This document shows, piece after piece, positions 1 through 7,845 of a stretch of DNA of 64,000 bases. Made by a program: the position numbers and the translations under genes. The stretch spans positions 70,171 through 134,170 of the forward strand of contig CAMYIJ010000013.1 in the NCBI GenBank assembly GCA_947258375.1. Reading direction: 5' to 3'. Every line of letters starts with the position of its first letter. Position 1 is the first letter of the stretch. Source of the DNA: an uncultured Acidimicrobiaceae bacterium (GTDB taxonomy: Bacteria > Actinomycetota > Acidimicrobiia > Spongiisociales > UBA5794). The notes beneath the pieces were generated by a model, which was given only the letters and a program-made list of their open reading frames with translations, ran no database searches and was not told the DNA's origin.

Positions 1-1
1 T

Positions 2-259
2 GTCGAAGCACGCGCCCGGGAGCTGCTCACGCAAGCAGATGGGGCCGACGTGACCGTGGCCGTCAGCGAGATCGCCGACCTGGGCGAAACCGCGCCGACC
101 GGGTCCCGGCGCGTCGGAGTGGCGGTTCGGACCCCGGTGGACACCACATCGCGCACGATCGGCTTGCTCGGCGACGACGAACGGGCCCGGCTGTTCAGCG
201 TCCCCGGAGCGCTTCATGCCGTGCGCCTGACCCTGGATGCAGACGGCTCGTCGAGCTGA
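2..259 (+). CDS. C-terminal fragment of an unrecognised protein
   Basis: The frame is open from the left edge and closes at a TGA, so the visible 85 residues are the C-terminus of a gene whose start lies outside the window. The tail is rich in Val, Ala, Asp and Arg and shows no membrane segment or motif that I recognise. It converges on the neighbouring minus-strand oxidoreductase with only about 27 bp between stop codons. A separate small gene starting at the internal GTG near position 50 is possible but unlikely, because the frame is open upstream of it. Confidence 0.55.
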   Translation, partial: VEARARELLTQADGADVTVAVSEIADLGETAPTGSRRVGVAVRTPVDTTSRTIGLLGDDERARLFSVPGALHAVRLTLDADGSSS

Positions 260-286
260 TGGCATAGCCTCGGGGAGGACCAGCTC

Positions 287-1360
287 CTAACCCCGCACGG
301 ATGCTGCGTGCGCCCGCTGCGCCATCTCGGGTGTCAGCGGAAGCTCGACCGGGGCGTTGATCTCCGCAGAGAGATCCGCCGCCAGATAGGTCTCCATGGT
401 GAGCCGGGCCAGCCGCGGTTCGACCATGACCGGCCGGTCGTAGGCAACCGCCTCGATGAAGTGGGTGGTCTCTCGCTCCATCGGCCCGGCAAAGGTGTGG
501 TCGACCAGTTCTCCCGGCATGGTCGACAGCGGGAACTGCACACCCTTGTCGACAGTGTTGACCACGATGTCGCGGTGGGTGTCGTCGATGAAGATGGCGC
601 CGTCGGTCCCGATGAACTCGATCCAGGTGGTGGCCGCATTCGGATACCCCGGCGGCAGCGACATTCCGGCCCCGACCGTCACCACGACACCGTCGTCCAT
701 CGTGATCATCGTCGTCTGAACGTCCTCCAGGCCGACGCTGTCCTTGCGGACCCCCCACGCCGATTGGGAGTACACCCTCACGGGACGCCGCGGCTCGAGA
801 CACCAGAACGCGAAATCGATGTCATGCGTCGCTTCCATGGCCCCCGGCGACAGCTTGATGCGGTTGCCGATCTTGGCGCCGAGCGAGCGCTGGATGTGAC
901 GGCTGACTAGAACATTCACCGGATCGCCGAGCTCACCGGCGCGCACCGACCGTTTCACCATGGCCTGCTTCGGATTGAAGCGCTGCGAGTAGGCAATCGT
1001 GAACTTCAAGTCCCGCGATTCGGCGGCTTCGATGAGATCGTCGGCTTCGTCCAGCGACAATGCGATCGGCTTCTCCAGCAGCACGTGTTTGCCGGCTTCG
1101 AGGGCCGCTTTGGTCATCGGATAGTGCGTGGTCTCAGGTGTCGCCGAGATCATCAGGATGTCGATCTCGGCGATCGCGAGCAGCTTTTCCCAGTCGTCGG
1201 TCGCCGACGCCGGAACGGTGAGCTCGGTCATCTCCATGAGCCGCTCCGGGTTGACCTCCGCGATGTGGAGCTCGCGGACCAGCGGATGGCTGGCGGCCGC
1301 CACAGCACGAATGCCGCCGCACCATCCGGTTCCGATTACTCCGACGTTGACCTGTCTCAT
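287..1360 (-). CDS. Gfo/Idh/MocA family oxidoreductase
   Basis: A 357-residue NAD(P)-dependent oxidoreductase of the Gfo/Idh/MocA family. These enzymes usually oxidise or reduce sugars, inositols or related hydroxylated substrates in the cytoplasm. The N-terminus has the Rossmann glycine motif GTGWCG, followed by the family lysine motif EKP near residue 97 and a C-terminal alpha/beta substrate domain. A methionine two codons upstream exists, but the GGAGGAC ribosome site is 8 nt from the chosen ATG and almost touches the upstream one. It is the last gene of a three-gene minus operon. The IDDTHRD motif in its second half recurs in two other Gfo/Idh proteins of the window, so they are probably paralogues. 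Substrate unknown. Confidence 0.9.
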   Translation of the reverse strand: MRQVNVGVIGTGWCGGIRAVAAASHPLVRELHIAEVNPERLMEMTELTVPASATDDWEKLLAIAEIDILMISATPETTHYPMTKAALEAGKHVLLEKPIALSLDEADDLIEAAESRDLKFTIAYSQRFNPKQAMVKRSVRAGELGDPVNVLVSRHIQRSLGAKIGNRIKLSPGAMEATHDIDFAFWCLEPRRPVRVYSQSAWGVRKDSVGLEDVQTTMITMDDGVVVTVGAGMSLPPGYPNAATTWIEFIGTDGAIFIDDTHRDIVVNTVDKGVQFPLSTMPGELVDHTFAGPMERETTHFIEAVAYDRPVMVEPRLARLTMETYLAADLSAEINAPVELPLTPEMAQRAHAASVRG

Positions 1361-1383
1361 TTTCATGTCCTCCGGGTGAGCGC

Positions 1384-2499
1384 TCAGCCCTGGATGAGCG
1401 CTTCTGGTTCGATGGGTAACTTCACCGGATTGCCCGTCTTCGATGACAAATCCATCGCCATCGTGAGCAATAGGTTGGAGTGGCCCTCACGGGCGGTGGC
1501 GTGCGGAGTGTCGAATCCCTTGGCCAGCCGGTTGAACCAGGTGAGGGTCTCTTCCCGCATCGGGCCCCACAGCATGCCGTTCGAGATGTCCCCCGGCGGA
1601 TAGCTGCCGAGGAAGTCAACGTAGCGGGTGGCGTCCGGTTCGAAGCCGCGGCTCGTGTAGCCGGCCGGTTGCGGGTGCTCGGTCGCCATGATGACATCGC
1701 GGTGGGTGTCTTCGATGTCGATGACGCCTTCCGTCCCGACGATCCCGATCTCCAGGCCGTACACGGCTCCGGGCCACACCGAGGGGAGCGCCCAGCTGAT
1801 GTTCATGGAGAACAGGGTGCCGTCGTCCATCGTGAATAGCCCGAAAGTGGCGTCCTTGGTGCCCCACTCGCCGAGCAGGGTGTCGACGGAGCGGGCATAT
1901 ACCTCCACTGGTGACTTGCCTTCCATGAGCCACATCGACATGTCGAGGCTATGGGTGCCCGATACGACCATCGGCGTGAGGTTGGTCCGGTTCTTCGTCT
2001 TCGACAGCGTGGCGTAAACGACCATTCGATTCATGAATGCCCGGGTCACAACACTCGTGACCTGGCCGATCTGACCTTGACGGAGCCGCTCCTTCACCCC
2101 GAGGAAGCGGCGCCGGAACCGATTGGTGTATCCGATCACCGCGTCGATGCCGTTGTCTTCGATCGCCTTGAGCACCGAGGCCGATTCGATCGGGTCGGTC
2201 GCCAGCGGCTTCTCGATGAACAGGGGGAACCCGTACGCCACCGCCTGCATGATCGGGTCGACGTGCTGGTTCTCGTCCGTGGAGACGATCACCGCGGTGA
2301 CTTCGGGCCGCGCCAGTAGGGCGGCAATGTCGGTTGTCACGAAGTCTGCTTCGGTGTCGGCCGCCAGTTGCTTGGCCGTCGCCTCGTGGACGTCGCACAA
2401 CCCAAGCCACGTCACGTGCGGATGTTCGCGGGCGAGCACCGCCCTGATCCGGCCGATCGTGCCGCACCCGATAACCGCGAGCCCTATGCCGTCTGCCAT
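1384..2499 (-). CDS. Gfo/Idh/MocA family oxidoreductase
   Basis: A 371-residue Gfo/Idh/MocA oxidoreductase with GCGTIG nucleotide-binding glycines at residues 11-16, the IEKP lysine motif and a C-terminal domain containing IEDTHRDV. The frame is open further upstream, but the chosen ATG follows GAGGAAGGAA at good spacing and gives the family-typical N-terminus. It lies 13 bp downstream of the amidohydrolase stop and 23 bp upstream of the next Gfo/Idh start, so the three genes are very likely co-transcribed. Two dehydrogenases with one amidohydrolase suggests sequential oxidation and cleavage of a hydroxylated or cyclic acid, which is an inference. The substrate cannot be assigned. Confidence 0.9.
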   Translation of the reverse strand: MADGIGLAVIGCGTIGRIRAVLAREHPHVTWLGLCDVHEATAKQLAADTEADFVTTDIAALLARPEVTAVIVSTDENQHVDPIMQAVAYGFPLFIEKPLATDPIESASVLKAIEDNGIDAVIGYTNRFRRRFLGVKERLRQGQIGQVTSVVTRAFMNRMVVYATLSKTKNRTNLTPMVVSGTHSLDMSMWLMEGKSPVEVYARSVDTLLGEWGTKDATFGLFTMDDGTLFSMNISWALPSVWPGAVYGLEIGIVGTEGVIDIEDTHRDVIMATEHPQPAGYTSRGFEPDATRYVDFLGSYPPGDISNGMLWGPMREETLTWFNRLAKGFDTPHATAREGHSNLLLTMAMDLSSKTGNPVKLPIEPEALIQG

Positions 2500-2512
2500 T
2501 TGCGTTCCTTCC

Positions 2513-3529
2513 TCAGTCGGTGAATCCGAGCAAGCGGGCGGCGTTGCCCCCGCTGATGAGATCGATCTGGTCCTGGGAGAGCCCGGCAACCCGCCCAATC
2601 AAACCGAGTGGATCGTCCTCCCCCATGTCGTACGGGTAGTCGGTGCCGAGCAGGACGTGATCCGCCCCGTATTTGTTCACCAGGAACTCCACCTGGTCCG
2701 GCTCGAACACCATCGTGTCGAAGTAGAACTTCTTCAGATACTCCCCCGGCGGCCGGGGAACGCCCTCACGAACGTCGGCCCGAGCCCGCCATGCGTGATC
2801 CATTCTGCCGGCGTAGGCGGGTAGGTAGCCGCCGCCGTGGACAACAACGATCTTGAGATCCGGGTAGCGCTCCATGACACCGTTGAAGATCAGGTTGGCG
2901 GTTGCCAGCGTTGCCTCGAACGCATGGCCGAGGACATTGACGAAGTTGTGCTCCTGGAGCCGTTCTTTCGCAGGATGACCATTGGTGTGGACCACGATGA
3001 CGGCACCGAGCTTCTCCGCTTCTGCCCAGAACGCGTCGAGCCGAGGGTCGGCGATCTCGCTCCCGTTCACGTGGCTGTTGATCTCCAGGCCCCGGAAACC
3101 AAGTTCGTTGACGCAGTACTGCAGCTCTGCGACCGCGGCGGCGGTGTCCTGGAGGGGCACCGAGCCGAGCGGGACAAAACGATCCGGATACTTGGACGTG
3201 GCCTCGGCCAGCTCGTCGTTGACGAGTCGGGCAGCCCTGGCCCCGATCTCGGGCTCGGCCCAGTAGTAGTACTGGTACACGGACACCGCGACGGCCTGGA
3301 TATCGACACCCATCACATCCATGTCCTTGAGGCGCTCCTCGAGCGAATCCATCTTGGGCCGAACGTGGATGAGTTGTTTCCGGTTGACCTCGCGAGTGAG
3401 CTCGCTGCCGTATTGAAGCGCGACGCGCCCGACGCGCGCCTCCTCCGCCTTCATCATATCCCTGGCCGGGGCACACTCCCGATGGCAATGGATATCGATG
3501 ACGGGACCATTACTCCGAGTTGCCCTCAC
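2513..3529 (-). CDS. amidohydrolase-2 family protein (ACMSD-like)
   Basis: A 338-residue TIM-barrel metal-dependent hydrolase or decarboxylase of the amidohydrolase-2 (PF04909) group, which includes aminocarboxymuconate semialdehyde decarboxylase and gamma-resorcylate decarboxylase. The first metal motif is IDIHCH (HxH at residues 14 and 16). A second His lies in VVVHGGG, and the catalytic Asp is in LLGTDYPYDMG near the C-terminus. Translation starts at a GTG preceded by GAGGTGG. It is the first gene of the minus operon and is divergent from the lactonase-like gene. It is one of four related amidohydrolases in the window. Decarboxylation of an aromatic or muconate-type acid is plausible; hydrolysis is the alternative. 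Confidence 0.88.
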   Translation of the reverse strand: MRATRSNGPVIDIHCHRECAPARDMMKAEEARVGRVALQYGSELTREVNRKQLIHVRPKMDSLEERLKDMDVMGVDIQAVAVSVYQYYYWAEPEIGARAARLVNDELAEATSKYPDRFVPLGSVPLQDTAAAVAELQYCVNELGFRGLEINSHVNGSEIADPRLDAFWAEAEKLGAVIVVHTNGHPAKERLQEHNFVNVLGHAFEATLATANLIFNGVMERYPDLKIVVVHGGGYLPAYAGRMDHAWRARADVREGVPRPPGEYLKKFYFDTMVFEPDQVEFLVNKYGADHVLLGTDYPYDMGEDDPLGLIGRVAGLSQDQIDLISGGNAARLLGFTD

Positions 3530-3644
3530 CGCGCCACCTCGATCGTGTCGACGCCCGCGCCTCTTTTCACGTCTACCTCCCGATGCCTAAGGACCGCTTG
3601 CCAAGGCCCGCGCAGAATGACGCGGCGGCGTTGGCCGACCAAGA

Positions 3645-3660
3645 TTGCATCATATACGAT
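3645..3660. promoter_or_regulatory. AT-rich near-palindrome in divergent promoter region
   Basis: The 182-bp gap between the divergent amidohydrolase genes contains TTGCATCATATACGAT, an AT-rich island in otherwise GC-rich DNA. Its ATCATATACGAT core is palindromic apart from one pair. Similar GCAT plus ATATAC or GTATAC words occur upstream of the ABC binding-protein gene and of the GntR gene at 58803. It is a candidate operator. No regulator is identified, and I cannot separate operator from promoter -10 elements. Confidence 0.35.
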
Positions 3661-3711
3661 CTGGTGGAGGGCTCAGAAAGTGAGCCGGCTTGACCCGGAA
3701 GGACGGCTGAG

Positions 3712-4596
3712 TTGACCGACACAATCCGAGACTGCATCCCCCCCGATCGCCATCCGCGCTCCCCCCGGCTCGATCTGCCAGCGGGCAGCATCGACACCCA
3801 CGTCCACGTATTCGAGCCCGGATACGCCTGGTCGCCCGAACGCGGTTACAACCCGCCCGACTCGACGTTGGACGATTTGACCCACCTCCATACGACGCTG
3901 GGAATCGACCGCGTCGTCTTCACGCAGCCCTCCGTCTACGGAGCGGACAACTCGGCGATCCTCGATGCAATGAAGAAGCTCAACGCGGCGACCCCGAACC
4001 GGGCGCGGGCCGTTGTGGCGTTGGGGCTCGACGTCACAGACACCGAGTTGACGGAGCTCGATCGTATCGGTGTGCGCGGAGTACGGCTCAACACCGACAA
4101 CAAGGGAGGGATGCCGCTCGAAATGGACGATATCCCGGAGCTGGCCGATCGTATCGGCGAACTCGGCTGGCACCTCGAGTTTCTCTTTCCCGGAAGCCAC
4201 ATCATCGACCTGATGCCGGTGTTCACCGCACTCACCGTCCCCATGTCGATCGGCCACTTCGCCTACCAGCCGGCAACCGCGGGGGTGGCCGCTCCCGGAT
4301 TCCAGGCACTCCTCGAGTTGATGAGAGCCGGCAACACGTGGATGAAGATCTCCGGAGCCAACCGGGTAAGCGCCACCGATCTGCCGCCATACGACGACGT
4401 GGCCCCGCTGGCCCACGCCCTCATCGACGCCGCTCCCGACCGGATCATGTGGGGTACCGACTGGCCCCATCCCAACAAGTATGAGGTGAACCCCAACGAT
4501 GGCGATCTCGTCGACGCCTTCGGCGGATGGGTCACGGACGAATCGATGCGGCACCGCATCCTGGTGGACACGCCCGCAACCTTCTACGGCTTCTGA
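3712..4596 (+). CDS. amidohydrolase, 2-pyrone-4,6-dicarboxylate lactonase (LigI)-like
   Basis: A 294-residue cytoplasmic TIM-barrel hydrolase resembling the LigI / COG3618 branch, whose best-known member opens 2-pyrone-4,6-dicarboxylate in protocatechuate 4,5-cleavage. It has IDTHVH (HxH at residues 30 and 32) and the terminal WGTDWPHPN aspartate motif. The start is a TTG about 8 nt after GGAAGGA; no better in-frame ATG exists near the N-terminal domain. Its stop overlaps the next gene's ATG by one base (TGATG), which shows translational coupling. An extradiol LigB/LigA pair lies 45 kb away in this window, so a link to ring cleavage is possible but not shown. Other dicarboxylic lactones are equally possible substrates. 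Confidence 0.82.
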   Translation: MTDTIRDCIPPDRHPRSPRLDLPAGSIDTHVHVFEPGYAWSPERGYNPPDSTLDDLTHLHTTLGIDRVVFTQPSVYGADNSAILDAMKKLNAATPNRARAVVALGLDVTDTELTELDRIGVRGVRLNTDNKGGMPLEMDDIPELADRIGELGWHLEFLFPGSHIIDLMPVFTALTVPMSIGHFAYQPATAGVAAPGFQALLELMRAGNTWMKISGANRVSATDLPPYDDVAPLAHALIDAAPDRIMWGTDWPHPNKYEVNPNDGDLVDAFGGWVTDESMRHRILVDTPATFYGF

Positions 4597-5483
4597 TGGC
4601 GAGGGTCGCGGTAGTCGGGCTGGGGCTGATGGGAGGGGCCCTTGCCGCCAACCTCCTGGAGGAAGGCCACACGGTCGTCGGCTACGACCCGGAGGTCGCG
4701 CGCTGCGCCGAACATGCCGCCCACGGCGGGGAGGTCGCCACCGCCGAGAGCGAGGCGGTCGCCACCTGCGAATTCGCTCTGCTGTCACTACCCAACGGCG
4801 ACATCGTGCGGGAAGTCTGCGAGCGTGGCATCGCCCCGACCGGGCCGCCGGGGCTCCTGGTGATGGACACGACGACGGCTGATCCCGCCGACTCGATTCA
4901 TGCAGCGACCGTCCTCGCCGCCGCCGGCATCGGCTACGTGGATGCCACCATCTCGGGCAACGCCGCCCAGGGAGCCCGCCGCGACATCATCTTCATGGTG
5001 GGTGGGCCTGACAGCCTGGTGGCGCCGGCGAGCGCGATTCTCGAGCCGCTGGGGCGAGCCGTCTATCACGTCGGAGAGGTAGGAGCCGGCTCGCGGGTGA
5101 AGCTCGTTGTCAACCACATCCTGTCGATCAACCGCACCGCCGTCGCCGAAGGCCTCGCCGTGGCCGAGAAGGCCGGCCTCGATCTGGCCAAGGTTCTCGA
5201 AGTGCTGCGGGACGGCGCCGCCTACTCCAGAGCGATGGATATGTGGGGGGACCGCATGGTCACCGGCGACCATTGGCCCCCGGCGTCGCGCGTGCGCCAG
5301 AGCCACAAAGACTCCCGCTTGATCAACGCCCACGCCGAGCGGGTTGGGGCTTCACGAGCGCTCGTCGCCCTGGTCCGAGAAGCTCTTGTCGAGGCCGAGG
5401 ACGGCGGGCTCGCCGATGCCGACAACTCATCGATTATGGAAGTGATGCGCCGCCGCGCCGGAATCGGCCGCTACGACGCATAG
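4596..5483 (+). CDS. NAD(P)-dependent beta-hydroxyacid dehydrogenase (3-hydroxyisobutyrate dehydrogenase family)
   Basis: A 295-residue cytoplasmic dehydrogenase of the 3-hydroxyisobutyrate / tartronate semialdehyde reductase family. The N-terminus GLGLMGG is the dinucleotide-binding loop. DATISGN matches the substrate loop, and KLVVNHIL carries the family catalytic lysine at the start of the C-terminal helical domain. The ATG overlaps the stop of the lactonase-like gene by one base, so both belong to one two-gene operon. A perfect 56-bp palindrome begins 3 bp after its stop and probably terminates the transcript. Oxidation of a beta-hydroxyacid released by the upstream hydrolase is a reasonable guess; the exact acid is unknown. 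Confidence 0.88.
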   Translation: MARVAVVGLGLMGGALAANLLEEGHTVVGYDPEVARCAEHAAHGGEVATAESEAVATCEFALLSLPNGDIVREVCERGIAPTGPPGLLVMDTTTADPADSIHAATVLAAAGIGYVDATISGNAAQGARRDIIFMVGGPDSLVAPASAILEPLGRAVYHVGEVGAGSRVKLVVNHILSINRTAVAEGLAVAEKAGLDLAKVLEVLRDGAAYSRAMDMWGDRMVTGDHWPPASRVRQSHKDSRLINAHAERVGASRALVALVREALVEAEDGGLADADNSSIMEVMRRRAGIGRYDA

Positions 5484-5486
5484 CAA

Positions 5487-5542
5487 TGCGTTCGTTGTGC
5501 CTAAAAAGGGCCTATAGGCCCTTTTTAGGCACAACGAACGCA
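5487..5542. terminator. perfect 56-bp palindrome, bidirectional terminator and repeat copy 1
   Basis: Two 28-base halves are exact reverse complements with no spacer. The left half begins TGCGTTCGTTGTGCCTAAAA and the centre reads GGGCCTATAGGCCC, flanked by A5 and T5 tracts on either side. It occupies nearly all of the space between two convergent genes (stops at 5483 and 5544). On each strand it gives a GC-rich hairpin followed by a U-run, as expected of a bidirectional intrinsic terminator. A second copy with the same 14-bp ends and the same 56-bp length lies at 60525-60580, again between convergent genes, so it is also a dispersed repeat. Confidence 0.85.
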
Positions 5543-5543
5543 C

Positions 5544-6806
5544 TCAGGCAGCCTGCACCCGGCCGGCCGTGATCCGGCGCAACGGGGCCCATGTCGCGGC
5601 CAGCACGCCCATTCCGGCGGCAGCAATGAAGTAGGCCAGGCGATAGTTGGCGCCCTCGGCGAGCTGCGAGCCGGTGGGCGGGCCTACTACCTGAGCGACG
5701 CGGATCATGGTGACCCATACGAGCACGGACACGCCGCGGTAGACATCGGTACCGGCGGCCGCCGCAAAAGACTGGGCGATCGGGATGAAGATGCCGAACC
5801 CCATTCCGGCGAGCCCCAGAGCAACGCCGATCACCCACGCCGCCGGGGCCATACCGGCCGCGGCAGTGCCGACGGCCATGCACCAGAAGGCGATGGTGAG
5901 CGTCCGGCGCGTGCCGAGCCGGCCCAGGAGATTGCTCACCCTGAGAGCCACCAGGATGATCCCGGCCTGGAATGCAGCGAGGATGAAGCCGCGGACGCCG
6001 ACGCTGACGCCGAACTCGCCGTCGAGGAATAGCGGCGTAACGGTCAGCCCCAGCCCGTGCATTATGAACACCCCGGAAAAGGTCGCCACCAGCAAGCCGG
6101 CGTAGTCGTAGAAGGTCCCGGCCCGCTTCATCGCCCGGGCTCCGGCAGCCACGTGCTTGATCGGCGGAGCCACCGCTTCTTTGGGTACATCCGTTGGCAT
6201 CCGCGAGGCCCACAAGGCCAGTGGCAGCCCGATCAGAAAGATGAGGAAGGCGCGGAACGTGCCGCCGACGGCGAGCAGACCGGCCGCGATCGGGCCGGCC
6301 ATCGCCACGAGAGTGACACCGGTGATGTTGATCCCCATGGCCCGGGTACGCGCCCGTCCCTCGAACGTGTCGCCGATGAGGACGATGCCCATTCCGAGAA
6401 TACCCGAGGTGCCGATGCCCTGGCAGAAGCGGACCGCCACCAACCCCCAATACGATCGGGCTACAAAACCCGCGAGGCCGAATGTCGTGAAGATCAAGAG
6501 CGCCGTCAGCACCACCCGGCGGCGCCCGAAGCGGTCTGCCAGGTAGCCGATGATGGCGGAGAAGAGGACACCGGGAATCGAGACGGCAGCCTGCACCAGG
6601 CCGATCGATGCCCGCGATACGCCGAAGGAATCTGCAAGATCCGGAAGGATCGGTGAAGTGACGGCGAACCCGAGCGTGCCCATCGCTCCGACGGCTACGG
6701 CGATCGCCATCCGCTCGTTGGGGCGCCTGGCGATGCCGAGAGGATGGACGAGCGACCGTCGGGCTGCGCCTTCGCGGGGCCCGTCCGGGCTGATTTCCTG
6801 TTTCAT
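5544..6806 (-). CDS. MFS transporter
   Basis: A 420-residue polytopic membrane protein with about twelve hydrophobic segments. It has the MFS loop 2-3 signature GYLADRFGRRRV after the second helix and a long Lys/Pro-containing central loop. The first 35 residues are hydrophilic and cytoplasmic. Its profile resembles drug or metabolite exporters of the DHA group, but substrate and direction cannot be read from sequence. It ends 2 bp from the 56-bp palindrome, converging on the dehydrogenase gene, and is divergent from the BadI-like gene. Transport of a substrate or intermediate of the adjacent catabolic operons is an inference from location. Confidence 0.85.
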   Translation of the reverse strand: MKQEISPDGPREGAARRSLVHPLGIARRPNERMAIAVAVGAMGTLGFAVTSPILPDLADSFGVSRASIGLVQAAVSIPGVLFSAIIGYLADRFGRRRVVLTALLIFTTFGLAGFVARSYWGLVAVRFCQGIGTSGILGMGIVLIGDTFEGRARTRAMGINITGVTLVAMAGPIAAGLLAVGGTFRAFLIFLIGLPLALWASRMPTDVPKEAVAPPIKHVAAGARAMKRAGTFYDYAGLLVATFSGVFIMHGLGLTVTPLFLDGEFGVSVGVRGFILAAFQAGIILVALRVSNLLGRLGTRRTLTIAFWCMAVGTAAAGMAPAAWVIGVALGLAGMGFGIFIPIAQSFAAAAGTDVYRGVSVLVWVTMIRVAQVVGPPTGSQLAEGANYRLAYFIAAAGMGVLAATWAPLRRITAGRVQAA

Positions 6807-6869
6807 CGGCCCCCGCTAGTCACCGTTTCGAACGCCAAATCAGCCCCAACTGTGGGTCCGCAGCCATTT

Positions 6870-6884
6870 CATATAAAATATATG
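6870..6884. promoter_or_regulatory. AT-rich inverted repeat in divergent promoter
   Basis: The 158-bp gap between the divergent MFS and enoyl-CoA hydratase genes contains CATATA-AAA-TATATG, a 6-bp inverted repeat. It includes TATAAA/TATAAT-like -10 words for both strands. It is the only AT-rich patch in the gap and is therefore the likely promoter/operator core. No -35 element at standard spacing is convincing. Confidence 0.4.
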
Positions 6885-6964
6885 CTCGCGTGGCGGCGCC
6901 GATTTGTCAGGTCGGCCGTGAATCAAGACCATGCAGGCGCGGACTCGAACGGAAGGACATCGTA

Positions 6965-7834
6965 ATGGCTTATAGCGAGATCTTGTATGAGGTCCGCGAC
7001 GACGCCGCCTGGATCGGCATCAACCGGCCGGAGGTGCGCAACGCGTTCCGTGAGCAAACGCTCGACGAGATCGCAGACGCGCTCAATTTGACCCGGGAGG
7101 ACCCCACGATCGTGGCCGCTGTGGTCTACGGCACCGACGGTCACTTCTCCGCGGGCGGCGACTTCCACGCCATGATGAAGCTCAACAAGGCCAATTCGTA
7201 CATGTGGAACGACCGCATGCAGAAGGTGGCGATGACCTGCCGCAACCTTCCTATTCCGGTGATCGCCATGGTGGAGGGCGCCTGCGTCGGCGGAGGTCAC
7301 GAGCTGATGCTTTGGTGCGACCTGGTCATTGCGGCCGACGACTCGATCTTCGGCCAAACCGGCGCCCGGGTGGGGGCATGCCCGACCGTGGGAGCGACCC
7401 AGTACATCGGCAAGCTCATCGGGGAACGGCGCGCCAAGGAGATGATCTTCCTGTGCAAGCGCTACTCGGGCAAGGAGGCCGCCGAGATCGGTCTGGCCAA
7501 CGAATCGGTCCCGGCGAGTGACCTGCTGGCCCGGGTCGAGGAAGTTGTATCCCAGATCAAGGGATACAGCTCGCAGACGATCCGCGCCACCAAGGTGTCG
7601 CTCAACTACGACTCGGATGCGCTGTACCCGTCGTGGCAACACGGCATGGAGTTGCTGGCCAACATCTGGGGAACCGAGGAGTCGCTCGAGGGCATGAACG
7701 CCTTTCTGGAGAAGCGGCCCGCCGACTTCCACCAGTTCCGGGTCCGCAATAAGGAGTCCCTCGACACGTATGTTGCCGACTTCGACGGCGGCCACAATCA
7801 GAGCGAAAGCTCGCGCACCGCGCGGGACGCCTGA
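6965..7834 (+). CDS. enoyl-CoA hydratase/isomerase family protein, BadI-like
   Basis: A 289-residue crotonase-fold protein. The closest type I recognise is BadI (2-ketocyclohexanecarboxyl-CoA hydrolase). The N-terminal pattern YEVRDDAAWIGINRP, the oxyanion-hole segment HFSAGGD, the EGACVGGGHEL loop and CKRYSGKEA are shared with that group. BadI opens an alicyclic beta-keto ring at the CoA level; general enoyl-CoA hydratases are the alternative. The start follows GGAAGGACATCGTA. The gene is the first of a plus-strand operon with a CoA-transferase 11 bp downstream, which could supply its CoA thioester. The protein is about 30 residues longer than BadI because of a C-terminal tail. Confidence 0.85.
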   Translation: MAYSEILYEVRDDAAWIGINRPEVRNAFREQTLDEIADALNLTREDPTIVAAVVYGTDGHFSAGGDFHAMMKLNKANSYMWNDRMQKVAMTCRNLPIPVIAMVEGACVGGGHELMLWCDLVIAADDSIFGQTGARVGACPTVGATQYIGKLIGERRAKEMIFLCKRYSGKEAAEIGLANESVPASDLLARVEEVVSQIKGYSSQTIRATKVSLNYDSDALYPSWQHGMELLANIWGTEESLEGMNAFLEKRPADFHQFRVRNKESLDTYVADFDGGHNQSESSRTARDA

Positions 7835-7845
7835 AGGCCGCCGCG

